DNA of 64,000 bases from Peltaster fructicola (lineage: Eukaryota > Ascomycota > Dothideomycetes): positions 4,464,001-4,528,000 of the forward strand of contig CP051139.1 of assembly GCA_001592805.2 (NCBI GenBank). The letters run 5' to 3'. Position 1 is the first letter of the stretch, and every line of letters begins with the position of its first letter. Shown piece by piece: positions 8,827-19,327 of the stretch. The notes under the pieces were generated by a model, which was given only the letters and a program-made list of their open reading frames with translations, did not search any database and had not been told where the DNA came from. Both the position numbers and the translations under genes were made by a program.

Positions 8827-10110
8827 TCAATGCTTCTTCTGATACGCCTTGAGCCATCGGGAGTACTGCATCGTCTGCATCAAGCCGGAGAACTCCTCAA
8901 CTAAGAATGCCAGTGTTGGCCAGACTCCATGCCATGTGGACTTGCCGTTGCCAATAGCTCGCATGTTCCAGCGAACGCAGGCTGTCTGTGCTATACCTCG
9001 GAAGGCTTTAGGTAGGACAATGCTTGGGCTGACATTTGGTGCTGCTTCCTCGCCTCGCTGCCAGAGATTTGGCAGATCAGGTTGCAGACCTAGCGCTACA
9101 CCAATGCCGGCGAGGAGACGTGGTGAAGTTGCTAGGACATCGTCAAGCGTCTTCTTCGTCCTGATACCACCGGTAACAATGAGTGGCACTTCCGCGATCT
9201 TCTCCAGTCCTTGAGCTGCCTCAATGAAGTACGCCTCCCGTGCGAGAGTACTAGCACTCTTGCCAGTAGTAGCTTGGTATTTGCTTGCAACATGTCCTTC
9301 GATCATGACTGCTGCTTCATAGCTACCGCCTGAGAGTTCGATGAAATCGACCTTCATGCTGTTGAGCTGCTTGACAACGAAGTGCAGGTCGTCGTTGTCA
9401 AAGCCACCTCGTTGGAAGTCTGCGCTGTTGATCTTGACACCCACGCCGAATGCAGGCGATACTTGCTCTCGGATAGCACGAACAATCTCGAAGAGCAATC
9501 TTGCACGGTTCTCAATGGTGCCGCCGTACTGATCTGTGCGTACATTTGACAAAGGTGAGAGGAATTGGGACAATAGGTAGCCATGTGCCGCATGGATCTG
9601 GACGCCGTCACAGCCCAGCTCTTCGGCCTTCTTCGCTGTCCAGGCGAATTGTCCCTTGACTCGCTCGATGTCCTCGATAGTCATGGCTCTGGGCTTTGGG
9701 AACATGCTGCTCAATGCGCCCATCTTCAAAGGTACAGCTGAAGGAGCGATTGCACCAAGATCACCAACTGCTCGCATCTGTCTGCCAGGGTGGTTGATCT
9801 GTAGGTAGAACTGAGCGCCGTCTTGCTTTGTGCCGCCGACGAACTGTCGCCAAAGCTTCTCGTCGAAACCGTCGATATGGTCAGCAAGCAGTGTATTGCC
9901 AGGAGAAGCCATCGCCAACGGGTCGATCATCACATGGCCACTGAGGATCAAAGCTGAACCTCCCTTGCCCCAGGCCGAGTATAGCTTCAGCATGGCTTGT
10001 GAAGGCTGATTGTGGTTGTTGACATCTGCCATGAGCTCTTCCATGGCCGCCTTGACAATGCGGTTCTTGAGCACAGAGCCATTGGGTAGAGGATACTCTG
10101 TGAAAGCCAT
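8827..10110 (-). CDS. NADH:flavin oxidoreductase, Old Yellow Enzyme family
   Basis: A predicted FMN-dependent ene-reductase of 427 residues in one exon. TIM-barrel landmarks of the family are visible: LKNRIVKAAMEE near the N-terminus, INHPGRQM (substrate and flavin contacts), the catalytic HAAHGYLLSQFLSP, and NVRTDQYGGTIENRARLLFE, followed by a phosphate-binding VTGGIRT segment. There is no signal peptide or iron-sulfur extension, so it is a single-domain cytosolic enzyme. Fungal relatives are usually annotated as NADH oxidase or NADH:flavin oxidoreductase with unknown natural substrate. The neighbours give no pathway clue; the nearest upstream gene codes a small C2H2 factor on the same strand. 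Confidence 0.92.
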   Translation of the reverse strand: MAFTEYPLPNGSVLKNRIVKAAMEELMADVNNHNQPSQAMLKLYSAWGKGGSALILSGHVMIDPLAMASPGNTLLADHIDGFDEKLWRQFVGGTKQDGAQFYLQINHPGRQMRAVGDLGAIAPSAVPLKMGALSSMFPKPRAMTIEDIERVKGQFAWTAKKAEELGCDGVQIHAAHGYLLSQFLSPLSNVRTDQYGGTIENRARLLFEIVRAIREQVSPAFGVGVKINSADFQRGGFDNDDLHFVVKQLNSMKVDFIELSGGSYEAAVMIEGHVASKYQATTGKSASTLAREAYFIEAAQGLEKIAEVPLIVTGGIRTKKTLDDVLATSPRLLAGIGVALGLQPDLPNLWQRGEEAAPNVSPSIVLPKAFRGIAQTACVRWNMRAIGNGKSTWHGVWPTLAFLVEEFSGLMQTMQYSRWLKAYQKKH

Positions 10111-11342
10111 ATTGTGTAGCGATGAGAAGTATTAATGGATGTTGGGAGGATCACGCAGGTTCTTGACCTCACCTCTGACGGACTATAAGACGAGACATGA
10201 TGCAGATCGCAGAGATTGCCGGATACTATCAGCTTGCCGGTGGCGAAGCTTTTCTCGGTTGGTCATTTCGAGATCGCCATTGTGAAGAAGCGCGCAGCGG
10301 CTAGTGAGTTCGGCCGAACAAGCGCGGTAGTCGACAGCATGCAAATGCTTGCCCTCAATCACAATAACAGGCGAAATGATTACTGAAGGTCTTTCATAGA
10401 GCACTATCAGCATGACTAATCAAGCTGTGCTAGCTGCGCCTCAGTTCCGCGCATCAAGCGACTTCACACCTGTTCGAACAAAGTCCCTTCAAGCCATTCC
10501 CTGATCACAATGTATATTCTGCCGAGGGAGAATCGCTATACAGGACTGCAGTCTTGCTCGATGGCTGGGCAGCCAGCTGCGCCAGTGGAAGTGTCAGTAC
10601 TGTACGGGTAAGATCGAAGCCAACGAACCCCTGGGTATAGCAACATCAGTCCAGCGACTGCTGTCCCTAAAGCGAGCGGAATGGCTGCAGTCGCTGGGAA
10701 AAAGCTTGCGGCAGGTGCATCTGTAGCATTGGGCTGAGGGACCCTGTCTCGCGCTTTGCCGGTGAACAGCGTGATTGCGTGGCTTTGGAAGTTAGCTTGC
10801 TTGAGAATCGGAGGTGAATGCTTGCCCAACAAGTCGATTGCTTGGCCTAAAACGAGTCACGGCAGATCTTGTCTCATAAGACTACTGCTGTAATATCGCT
10901 TCCCGGAAAGCCTGGCTACTCTTGTACGGAGATACCAGCGTCTCTCGGGTTCTGGTGGTCTCGTCCCGTTCTGGCTCTGCAGGTGAGGATCGTTCGCCTG
11001 CTGGCTTGCAGATCAAGTAGGAGTCTCTGGGACGAAGAAGGTGAGAAGACTCTGGCCTGCTGTATCAATGTCATGCCTTGGAAGACAATCGAGCCGGCGC
11101 ATCCGGGATGACCAGCAGCCTCGACTGCTTCACCAGACTGGACGCTCTAGAGACGTTCTAGGTCTTAGACCAGAGAGGGATTACCGTTTTGTTTGCGCTT
11201 TCGAGGTTGACGCATTAGACCCTAGAGTCCACGATGACTGCACCACCGAAAAGCAGATGTCAAAGCCAGACAGTGACACAAATCCACCAAGAAACCTCGA
11301 GTGATGCTGCGTAGTATGCCTACCAACGGTAAGTCTCATGTG
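10111..11342. other. 1.2-kb intergenic region, no firm gene
   Basis: Upstream of the flavin oxidoreductase and downstream of the C2H2 gene. A minus-strand frame at 10536-10832 has one hydrophobic stretch (AIPLALGTAVAGLMLL) but no ATG where the frame opens, and the same frame has a stop shortly upstream. I do not call it a gene. Nothing else is supported. Confidence 0.4.
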
Positions 11343-12174
11343 TCACGTTACAGCTGCGTGACGTTTGGTGTTCCTGAGATGTCGCTGGAGGTTGTCCTGA
11401 CGGGCTGTACGATAGTTGCATAACGGACACCTGTGAGGTCGAGCTGTAGAATGCTTTGTTCGGTAGTGGCGATTGAGATCCTTCCTGCTCTGGAATGCTG
11501 CTTCGCATGAGAGGTGCCGGCAAGGATAGGGCCTCGAACTTCTCGGTTCGCTGCCTCGTCAGTAGTCTTCCATGCCGAATGTCTAGCACCTACCAAGCAG
11601 CTGACAGCTCTTGGGTTGTCCTGAGTGAGGAGGATAAGAGGAGAGAGTCGTAGTGAGCGCGGCTTATAGTAACTGTGTCCGTGGTTCCTCTTTCTCTGGA
11701 TGGGTAGTCCATAGTCTCATGTTTGGAAGCGGTGCTTTCCAAGGGAGATGGACCAGACGTTGCATTGAGGATATCCCAGTTCACCGACTGTGTATCTGAA
11801 TTTGGCTCCTTTGTCCCCAATGCTCCGGTCGGAGTCTGGGCGGTCCGTTGTAAGACGCCGATATCATCCTGCCAGTGGTCTGTTCCTGATGGATCAAACA
11901 AGCCTGATAGTGGCGACATCGGCGATATCAAGGAAAAGCTGCAATCGGCCGTCCATTCCGCGAACACGAATGGTTGCGTAGGTATCTCACTATCGGGCGA
12001 CAAGTCCTGATCACGACACGGCCATCCAGAAAGGCTGAAATCTGGCGCTGGGGCGTGCAGGGAAGGCGGAGACAACGGAGTTTTCATCCCGGTGTCAACA
12101 TACTCGCCCATGTGGTTCTCTTGAGAGGCCGTGGATGGCTTCCGAGTATCGGGGATGGTCTCTAAGACATCCAT
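11343..12174 (-). CDS. Small two-finger C2H2 zinc-finger protein, probable transcription factor
   Basis: Two exons, 11594-12174 and 11343-11550, join to 262 residues. The first exon codes a Ser/Pro/Thr-rich, probably disordered region (about residues 1-193). Exon 1 alone runs into a stop right after the donor. Removing the 43-nt intron (GTAGGT donor at 11593, CTGAC branch, CAG acceptor ending 11551) opens a second exon that codes two C2H2 fingers near the C-terminus. Finger 1 is C-x4-C-x12-H-x4-H (starting YPCRHLSCEAAF). Finger 2 is C-x2-C-x12-H-x6-H (starting RCPLCNYRTARQDNLQRH). The pair of fingers after a low-complexity N-terminus is a common fungal arrangement for DNA-binding factors; the target genes are unknown. 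The start ATG at 12174 is the first in frame. Confidence 0.8.
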
Positions 12175-13162
12175 AGCGCTTCACAACGATCTCTTGATCA
12201 CGCGATGAGGGCCACCTTCGATCGTAGAAGCCCTGTCCTTGACGAGTGATGCAGTGTATCCCCAGTACTGTCGATGGAAGAGGTTTTCGCGGACACCTGT
12301 CGCTGTGTTAGGAACTTAGTCTACCAGCATGCGCTCCATTGGCACGGCGGAGAGATGACTCGATCCTCGTGGTTGACCCTCTCGGAAGCGAAGCGAGGCT
12401 TGCCTTCTGACAACAGCGAATGTACTATTGTGTAACTTCAATACGTCCTTGGCATATAATCACAATTGTCCAGGACTTGTTGAAATGATCCTGAATGGAG
12501 CCGGGAGTGATTCCAGTGGTCCTAGCTGTCCAAGTTGTGATGGGAAGAATTATGGGCTATGAAGAATCCGTCTCCTCGCCGGTAGATCAGGTAGGGCAGC
12601 CAGGTCACGGTAACGTATCATTAGTAGTGTGTGTGTGTGTACTGTTCTCCAATTTGTTCAGTGTGATTAGAGTGACTGGTTGTCAACGGCCTTCAGGAAG
12701 TGCTCCTTCGGATGGACACAGTAGGGTCTTCGGCTTGTCGATCCAGGTACCAGGAATGAGCAAAGAATGATGCGTACAAATGCCAGTAGCTCAGATAGAG
12801 TAAGAGAAGAAGCGAAGAGATCACTGCTTCTGCAGCTCATGGGCACGTCTTTTATAGTAGACGTGATCCTCAAAATGTGTGATTGGTGGCCTCCTCCCGT
12901 GGCAGCCGTCATAAGGACACGGTATGTGGCCTCGCGAGCGCCTCAATGCTACAAGATTCTGCATTGCGGCCTGACTGGCAGCTATTAGCAGTAATTCGAC
13001 GAGGGTGATGTGACGAATTGAAAGCAGACGAAGCAAATGCGTATAGGTCAAGAAGCACGGATTGCGCCTCTCGCGTGAGAGTGGGGTCCATCCTCGGCTT
13101 GTGTCATCCACATTTACATGTACTTTATCATCTCTTGTGTCGCTGACAGTGATGGCTATGCA
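12175..13162. promoter_or_regulatory. Divergent upstream region of the C2H2 gene and PCD1
   Basis: A 988-bp spacer between divergent start codons. It holds a short GT microsatellite (seven units, 12627-12640) but no frame with coding character and no RNA gene that I can see. Confidence 0.45.
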
Positions 13163-14318
13163 ATGGCTGCGCTTTCGCCGGCCTCAAAGGTACGAGCGAC
13201 AATGCACAGCCTTTCAGGCACGCACTGACTGCTTCTACACAGAAGGCGATAGCCAATCTACGAGCCTTTGCAGCACCTCCCACAAACTACTACAAATGTC
13301 CGCTCAAACGACGAGCAGCAGTGCTCATCCTCCTCATAGCAGATCGTGTCGGTGACCTGCGAGTCGTCCTAACGATCAGGAGCGCCGGCTTGAAGAACTG
13401 TAGGTGAAGGACAGCTTGACAACGACCTACATACTAAGCTCGTTTGCAGATGCAGGACAGGCAGCACTACCAGGCGGCAAAGCAGACACATTGCAAGAGA
13501 CGCCATGGATAACAGCACGACGAGAAGCGTGGGAAGAGATAGGACTACCGTTGACTGATTCGAAGCTGCCACCAGGCTACACGGTCGAGCATTTGGCAGA
13601 GCTGCCAGCGAACCTGGCCATGACAGAGCTCGGCGTGCGGCCATGCGTCGCCTGGCTAAAGACACCAGCACCTACGACACGTAATCCGAATCCAGACGCG
13701 ACGCGCGACTTACTCCCAAGAATGGACGCGAAAGAGGTTGCAGCACTGTTCACCGCTCCGTTCCACAACTTCTTGCGCATGCGTGACGAGGATGCGGACA
13801 CAATGCGCCAGGTACCCGGCGACTGGTACAAAGGCAGCTGGCACTCTTGGCACGAGAGCGCATGGCGGATGCACAGCTTCAGTGTGCCCGTGAGTCCAAG
13901 CACAGTCTTCCTTGCGAAGAAGCCGCTGTCGTACATGGACCCACGATTGGGCAAGGTGCAGGCTCCGAGCGAGTCGCAGGAAGAGAAGGAGAAGAAGCTG
14001 GATGCTGCAGAAGGTGCGTCGAAGAAACCGCCGAGGACAAGGTCTCTCCAGCCACCGCTCCCTCGCTCATTCTATCATATTCCAGATGACGCACTGTCGC
14101 AGCCTCGATATAGAGTGTTCGGCATGACAGCGCGGATCCTGGTCGACGCTGCTAGGGTCGCGTATGGTGAGGAGCCGGACTTCGAACACAACAGCCATTT
14201 TGGAGACGAGGATATGATACTCAAGCTGCTGTCGATTGGCAGGCTAAACGCTGTCAAGAAGGAAGGCGAGTGGCTGGATCGGGACACAATGAGGAAAGCA
14301 AATGAGGTCAAGCTGTAG
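13163..14318 (+). CDS. PCD1: Peroxisomal-type CoA pyrophosphatase, Nudix hydrolase
   Basis: Predicted to hydrolyse coenzyme A and oxidised CoA to phosphopantetheine and 3',5'-ADP. Three exons (13163-13189, 13243-13399, 13450-14318) join to 350 residues. The first codes only nine residues (MAALSPASK). The Nudix box is at about residues 70-94: GGKADTLQE, seven residues, then REAWEEIGL, with the same spacing as yeast Pcd1. Just before it is YAGQAALPGG; the tyrosine codon is split by intron 2. The introns are 53 and 50 nt. I chose the ATG at 13163 because the splice at GTACGAG keeps the frame; the ATGs at 13152 and 13158 are out of frame. No obvious C-terminal SKL is present (it ends NEVKL), so peroxisomal import is inference. 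Confidence 0.9.
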
Positions 14319-15371
14319 ACAGCATTGGAAAGCACTGTTCTATGGGCAGCCGGAGATTTGCGTGTTGCACAACACCGTGTCACAGATCAACCGCCCACGG
14401 CTAGACAATGCATCTGGAGTGTTGCATTGTTGGTCTTGTCGAATAGTCATGGACCGTCTGGTCTCGTCCAACAGGCTATGCCCGGACATGTACGAGAAGC
14501 TCGTGTCAAAAAATGCTATGTAGGATCGCACTATCGAATGGAGAGAACCTTAACGTAGTGTCGTTCGCCTGCTACCGTGATCCTCCAGTCATGCATTCAA
14601 AGACACGTCCATCTACGGGTCGCTTCGGTGTCGTTCGCCTCCTGATTGCATCTTTTCAACGATCAAGCACTCCATTGATCAATCGCCGGCGAGCTGAAAG
14701 ATCGGCCAGCCTGACAAAGGATTGCTACTCGAAGAATGACAGGCCAGAGACGAGAGTGACACTAGCGACATGCATCGCTGAGCTCGACCTGTCATTGGCT
14801 GTCGCGGAGGTGCAATCTAAAACTGCCCCAGCGAAGAGTCCCGGCTTGGCAGCACCAGATCGTACTGGCAACGCATTCCAACTCTTTCATCGCGGGAGCT
14901 CTGACTGAACGGTGTCGTCCTGCAGCACTTCATCGCAAAAAGTGCGCGCAGCAGTCGTGGGAGGCAGCAGCACACACACATCGACAAAGCACCACCACAA
15001 CAACAAGACATTCGTTTCGACCAAACTACATTCTCTATTGTTTTCCTTGTTCTACCCACGCCCCTGCTCGCCACGGAAGACGATCAGCAGTAATCCAGCC
15101 AGCCCAGAGAGCTTCGATTCGTCCACCAGACCGATCCGAAGCACAGCATACACTGCGATCTTTCATCGACGACATCTCTGTTGTGTACACCATTGATGAA
15201 CACGTCATTGATGTATGCACATCACCAACAGCACATCTATTAATCCTTCGACAATAATATCAACCTCACCGCCGACACATCGTCATTTCGAGCTTCGAGC
15301 GCCCATCAGAGCAAGGTGCTCCCTTTCGCGCATCCGCGCGCTATTGGGGCGACAAGCCTTCACAACACGCG
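14319..15371 (+). promoter_or_regulatory. Upstream region and leader of RAX2
   Basis: A 1.05-kb spacer between the PCD1 stop and the RAX2 start, both on the plus strand. The last 400 bases are rich in CA and TC, as expected for a fungal promoter and leader. I see no separate gene; the open frames lack homology and start context. Confidence 0.45.
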
Positions 15372-18300
15372 ATGAGGAACATCATCTCGCAGCTAATAGC
15401 TGTCGGACCTGAGCTCGCCGCGATAATACTCAGTTTCGCTTCTACGACATATGCTGTAACGCCTTCGACGGTACCCTCACCCAACCTCGACCTATCTCAA
15501 CTTGGCCGGGTAGCATTTGGTGGCGACTTCGACAGTATATCCTTCTACACATACCAAGGGCAAAGCGAAAGCTCCTTCAGCACAAATGGCAGTCAGGCGT
15601 TGCTCACGAGATATCCAGATGGATCATTTCGCTCCCTCGCCATGTCCGACGCGGTCATCAAGACTATGTGCCCCTTCATAGCTAACAACACATTGCAAGG
15701 AGTGGTGGTAGGAGGCAACTTCACGAGTCTTGGAGGCGTACAGGCACAGGGTGTGGCATTATACAACCCGAACACGACGACGGTGACACCTCTCCCAGGC
15801 CTGAGCGGAAAGGTATCGGCGCTGTACTGCGATGCACAGTCTGGTACTGTCTACGTTGGAGGCGCATTCACAGCAGGAAACTCGACCAATGCTATGTCAT
15901 GGACCACAGGTTGGACGAATCTGCCCTTCGCTGGGTTTAATGGACCGGTCACCTCAATCGTAAAGAGCGCTGCAGGCAATATAATATTCGGCGGACAGTT
16001 TGATGGAGTTGGCAACGCAACGTCGCCAAAGGAGCGTGACGTACAGGTTGTCAACATTGGTTCAGGCACTGTCACAAGCAGTGGAAGCACAAGCACTGCT
16101 GGCTTTAGCGATCCGCGGAACATAATTTGTAAGGTTGGCTCACAGGACGGCTCTGGAAATACTTGGCTCCTGAATGACAACACTGCTGGCTACTGGCAAG
16201 GTGCGTATGCTTTTGGCTTCAACCCAACCAAGCTGCGACTGTACAACACCCAGTACCAAGGACGAGGCACCAAGAGCTTCTACTTTGAGGACCTCAACAG
16301 TGGAGGTATCCTTGCGATGAGCTACACTGGCAGCGATGGCAAGGAAGCTTATTGTTCGTCGAACTGTCCTCTGCCTCAGACTAACAGTAATTACACCGAC
16401 TTCCACTTCACTCCACCAATCGGTATGAGCACTTTCAGGATTCAGATTGTGGACTGGTATGGTAACGGTGGTGGTCTTGCTGGCATCGAGCTGTTTCAGG
16501 ATGACATTTACTCCTTCGCCGTCAACGAGTTCAACGAGCCTCAGTGTGACGATGTTAGCCAAGGCTCTAGCTCGACCTTCAATGGTCCATGGAACCAGAC
16601 TCTAGCGAATGGACAGAGTAGCTCGGACTACCTCACTCTGCAGATCACGAACCAGACATCGCTCAACAAGAACATGACTGTGGTCTTTCAGCCGGATCTG
16701 CGGCAATCAGGCAATTACTCCATCACCATGTACACACCAGGCTGTATACAGGATAACACCTGCGCCACTCGTGGCCAAGTGAATATCACTGGCACCATGA
16801 CAACTAGTGGACCACCAGTTGAGTCCATCCTCTACCAGACGAACAACTACGACAAGTTCGACCAGATTTACTATGGCTACGTCGATGTCGATACTTCGAC
16901 CTTTAGGCCGAGCGTGACCCTCACGCCAGTCCTCAACCAGAATGTACCATTGACTGTCGTTGCGCAGCGAGTACGTTTCGAGATCATCACCTCTAGCGGT
17001 GGTCTCAATGGCTTGTTCGAGTACAACCCAAACGAAGCTGTGGTCAACCAGGACTTCTCCACGTCGACAATCAACTCAGCCGGAGCCAAGCTCTCATCCG
17101 CCGCCATGGTCAACGCTGTAGTCTCGTACAACCAGCAACTCATCGTTGCAGGCAACTTCACCGGCAATGGTGCCTCGAATGTCATGAGCATCGGCTCTAA
17201 TGCAACCTCCCTGCCAGGTGGCGGCCTCGACAAAGCAGTTGGCACAGTCTACCAGAATGGCTCGAACTTTTACATGGGTGGTAACTTCACCTCTACTGCG
17301 GACAAATCGGTGACTGGTCTGAATGGCCTTGCTGTGTACGATGCATCAAGTAACAAGTGGTCCCCTATCGGTGCAGGCGTCAACGGCACAGTCTTAAATA
17401 TTGTCCCGCTACCACTCAACATTTCATCTGGCAATCCTGAAAACTGTCTGGCCATAACTGGCGACTTCCAATCTGTCAACGCCTACAATGGCAACTCATC
17501 CTTCACAGCCTCAGGCTTTGCCGTTTGGGTACCGAGCCACAGCAATTGGCTCCAAAACCTCTATAACGCAGATACAGCTGTTGATGGAAAGCTGATCTCG
17601 ACAACAGACGTTCCAGGCTTCTCGACTTTGTACGGCGGCATGATCAACATCCGCACCACTGGTCAGAACGATGCTGTTGAGCTCATTGGGTCTGGTCAAC
17701 CATCGCTGCAGAGCCTTAATATCAAGATTGAAGCAGGCACCACGAACAATACCGGTCTCAGCAAACGATCTTTGGGCACGGGCAGCAACATTAACACAAC
17801 AGGTGTCTACCAGGCTCTCTTCTACACGGAGAACAATCTCAATGTCACAGTACTTGGTGGAAGCTTCACTGCCACCTCTCAGAATGGCACCAGCGTGCAG
17901 AACCTTGCATTCATCAACAACACGCAGTCATCACAGGCAATCTCTGGCGTTACTGGTCTTGACCAGAGCTCGATCATCGTGTCCATGGACACTATCGGTA
18001 CTCAGCTATTTGCCGGTGGAGTCCTTTCTGGCACTATCGGCGGCAATTCCGCCAAGGGCCTTGCGGTCGTCGACCTCGCTACTGGGACTTATGTCTCACC
18101 ACACCCACCTGCTCTTGCAGGCTCAGACGTCATTGTCAATGCTATCGCGGCTCAACCATCAACTGCGTCAATGTATGTTGGAGGACAGTTCTCTAATGCT
18201 GGCTCGCTTTCCTGCCCAGTGCTCTGTGTTTACGACACGAATGCCAAGAACTGGAATGCTCCTGCATCAGGCCTTAGTGGCACAATCGGCTCCATGATCT

Positions 18301-19037
18301 GGACGAGTGGTACTCAGTTGGTGATTGCTGGTAATTTCAGCATCAATGGAGACCAGACCATGATGGCTACTTATGACACCTCAGCCCTCAAGTACACAGC
18401 ATTCACTGGTGCCTCTGGCCTGCAAGGACCAATTGGAGCCATCACTGCAGGCGACAGCCAGTACAAGACATGGTTCGTGGCTGGCACTTCGTCGACTAAC
18501 GGCTCTACCTATCTCGCAAAGTACAACAACGGTGCCTGGACGACCATAACAGGCCTTGGTGGCGCCTCCTCGGTTAGAGGCTTGCAAGTTCTTCAATTGA
18601 CAGACAACCATGCCGATACCGATCTCGTCCCTGGCAGTGAAGCACTACTCATCACAGGCAACATCAACATTCCATCTTACGGCAACGCCTCAGCTGTGCT
18701 CTTCAACGGCACCGATTATCAACCACTTGCCCTCACAAGCAAATCAGATGGTGGCGCGGGCACGATCGCTAACATCTTCGTGAGCAATCCCTCGGGACTA
18801 ATGCAGCAGAGTAGCAACAATGGTGGACTTGCTTGGGGCTACGTCGTCCTCATCTCGTTCTTCATTGCCCTCGTCTGCACTGCAGTCACGCTCTGTGTCA
18901 TCCTGCTCATGGAGCTATGGCACAAGCGAAGAGAGTGGCATGCTCGCAATGACTTCAACCAGGCGCGAAACATGGACCGTGTCCCGCCGGAAGCATTGCT
19001 GAAGCGCATGGGTTACAGCGATACACCTAAGATATGA
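15372..19037 (+). CDS. RAX2: RAX2-like cell-polarity landmark protein
   Basis: Rax2 is a large type I membrane glycoprotein that marks old division or growth sites and guides polarity in yeasts and hyphae. The single exon codes 1221 residues. An N-terminal hydrophobic signal segment (about residues 6-28) is followed by a very large extracellular region with repeated GGNFT and GGQF-type blades and many N-x-S/T sites, consistent with a beta-propeller-like fold. One membrane segment lies near the end (VVLISFFIALVCTAVTLCVI), followed by a short basic cytoplasmic tail with the family motif VPPEALLKRMG. Length and architecture fit Rax2 of filamentous ascomycetes. The gene converges on UTP12, with 290 bp between the stops. 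Confidence 0.93.
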   Translation: MRNIISQLIAVGPELAAIILSFASTTYAVTPSTVPSPNLDLSQLGRVAFGGDFDSISFYTYQGQSESSFSTNGSQALLTRYPDGSFRSLAMSDAVIKTMCPFIANNTLQGVVVGGNFTSLGGVQAQGVALYNPNTTTVTPLPGLSGKVSALYCDAQSGTVYVGGAFTAGNSTNAMSWTTGWTNLPFAGFNGPVTSIVKSAAGNIIFGGQFDGVGNATSPKERDVQVVNIGSGTVTSSGSTSTAGFSDPRNIICKVGSQDGSGNTWLLNDNTAGYWQGAYAFGFNPTKLRLYNTQYQGRGTKSFYFEDLNSGGILAMSYTGSDGKEAYCSSNCPLPQTNSNYTDFHFTPPIGMSTFRIQIVDWYGNGGGLAGIELFQDDIYSFAVNEFNEPQCDDVSQGSSSTFNGPWNQTLANGQSSSDYLTLQITNQTSLNKNMTVVFQPDLRQSGNYSITMYTPGCIQDNTCATRGQVNITGTMTTSGPPVESILYQTNNYDKFDQIYYGYVDVDTSTFRPSVTLTPVLNQNVPLTVVAQRVRFEIITSSGGLNGLFEYNPNEAVVNQDFSTSTINSAGAKLSSAAMVNAVVSYNQQLIVAGNFTGNGASNVMSIGSNATSLPGGGLDKAVGTVYQNGSNFYMGGNFTSTADKSVTGLNGLAVYDASSNKWSPIGAGVNGTVLNIVPLPLNISSGNPENCLAITGDFQSVNAYNGNSSFTASGFAVWVPSHSNWLQNLYNADTAVDGKLISTTDVPGFSTLYGGMINIRTTGQNDAVELIGSGQPSLQSLNIKIEAGTTNNTGLSKRSLGTGSNINTTGVYQALFYTENNLNVTVLGGSFTATSQNGTSVQNLAFINNTQSSQAISGVTGLDQSSIIVSMDTIGTQLFAGGVLSGTIGGNSAKGLAVVDLATGTYVSPHPPALAGSDVIVNAIAAQPSTASMYVGGQFSNAGSLSCPVLCVYDTNAKNWNAPASGLSGTIGSMIWTSGTQLVIAGNFSINGDQTMMATYDTSALKYTAFTGASGLQGPIGAITAGDSQYKTWFVAGTSSTNGSTYLAKYNNGAWTTITGLGGASSVRGLQVLQLTDNHADTDLVPGSEALLITGNINIPSYGNASAVLFNGTDYQPLALTSKSDGGAGTIANIFVSNPSGLMQQSSNNGGLAWGYVVLISFFIALVCTAVTLCVILLMELWHKRREWHARNDFNQARNMDRVPPEALLKRMGYSDTPKI

Positions 19038-19327
19038 TGTTGTTGTTTTCAGCAAAAGGCTTTTGAGCGATCTGGCGAGGCGTTTTGGGCGGACTGCTTG
19101 TCCCTTTTATTCGAACATTCATTGAATGGCAACTATGATACCACTTTTCACGACAATGCCACATGCTAAGGCATATCTCTCACAAGCGAGAGCACTACAT
19201 TGGAGTCTAACGGACTCATTCAGGAGGAGGACACAGAACTTGTAATGCTACAACAGTCCGGCTGGGCTGCTTGCAATCAAAGGCACATTGTGGCCGAAAG
19301 CTATGTACACTTGCGATACCATATTAT

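Noticed and set aside
10536-10832. Minus-strand 98-codon frame with a hydrophobic segment
   Set aside because: It opens with TTG rather than ATG, a stop lies in frame shortly upstream, and no splice site rescues it convincingly.
12627-12640. GT microsatellite
   Set aside because: Only seven units; ordinary background in fungal spacers.
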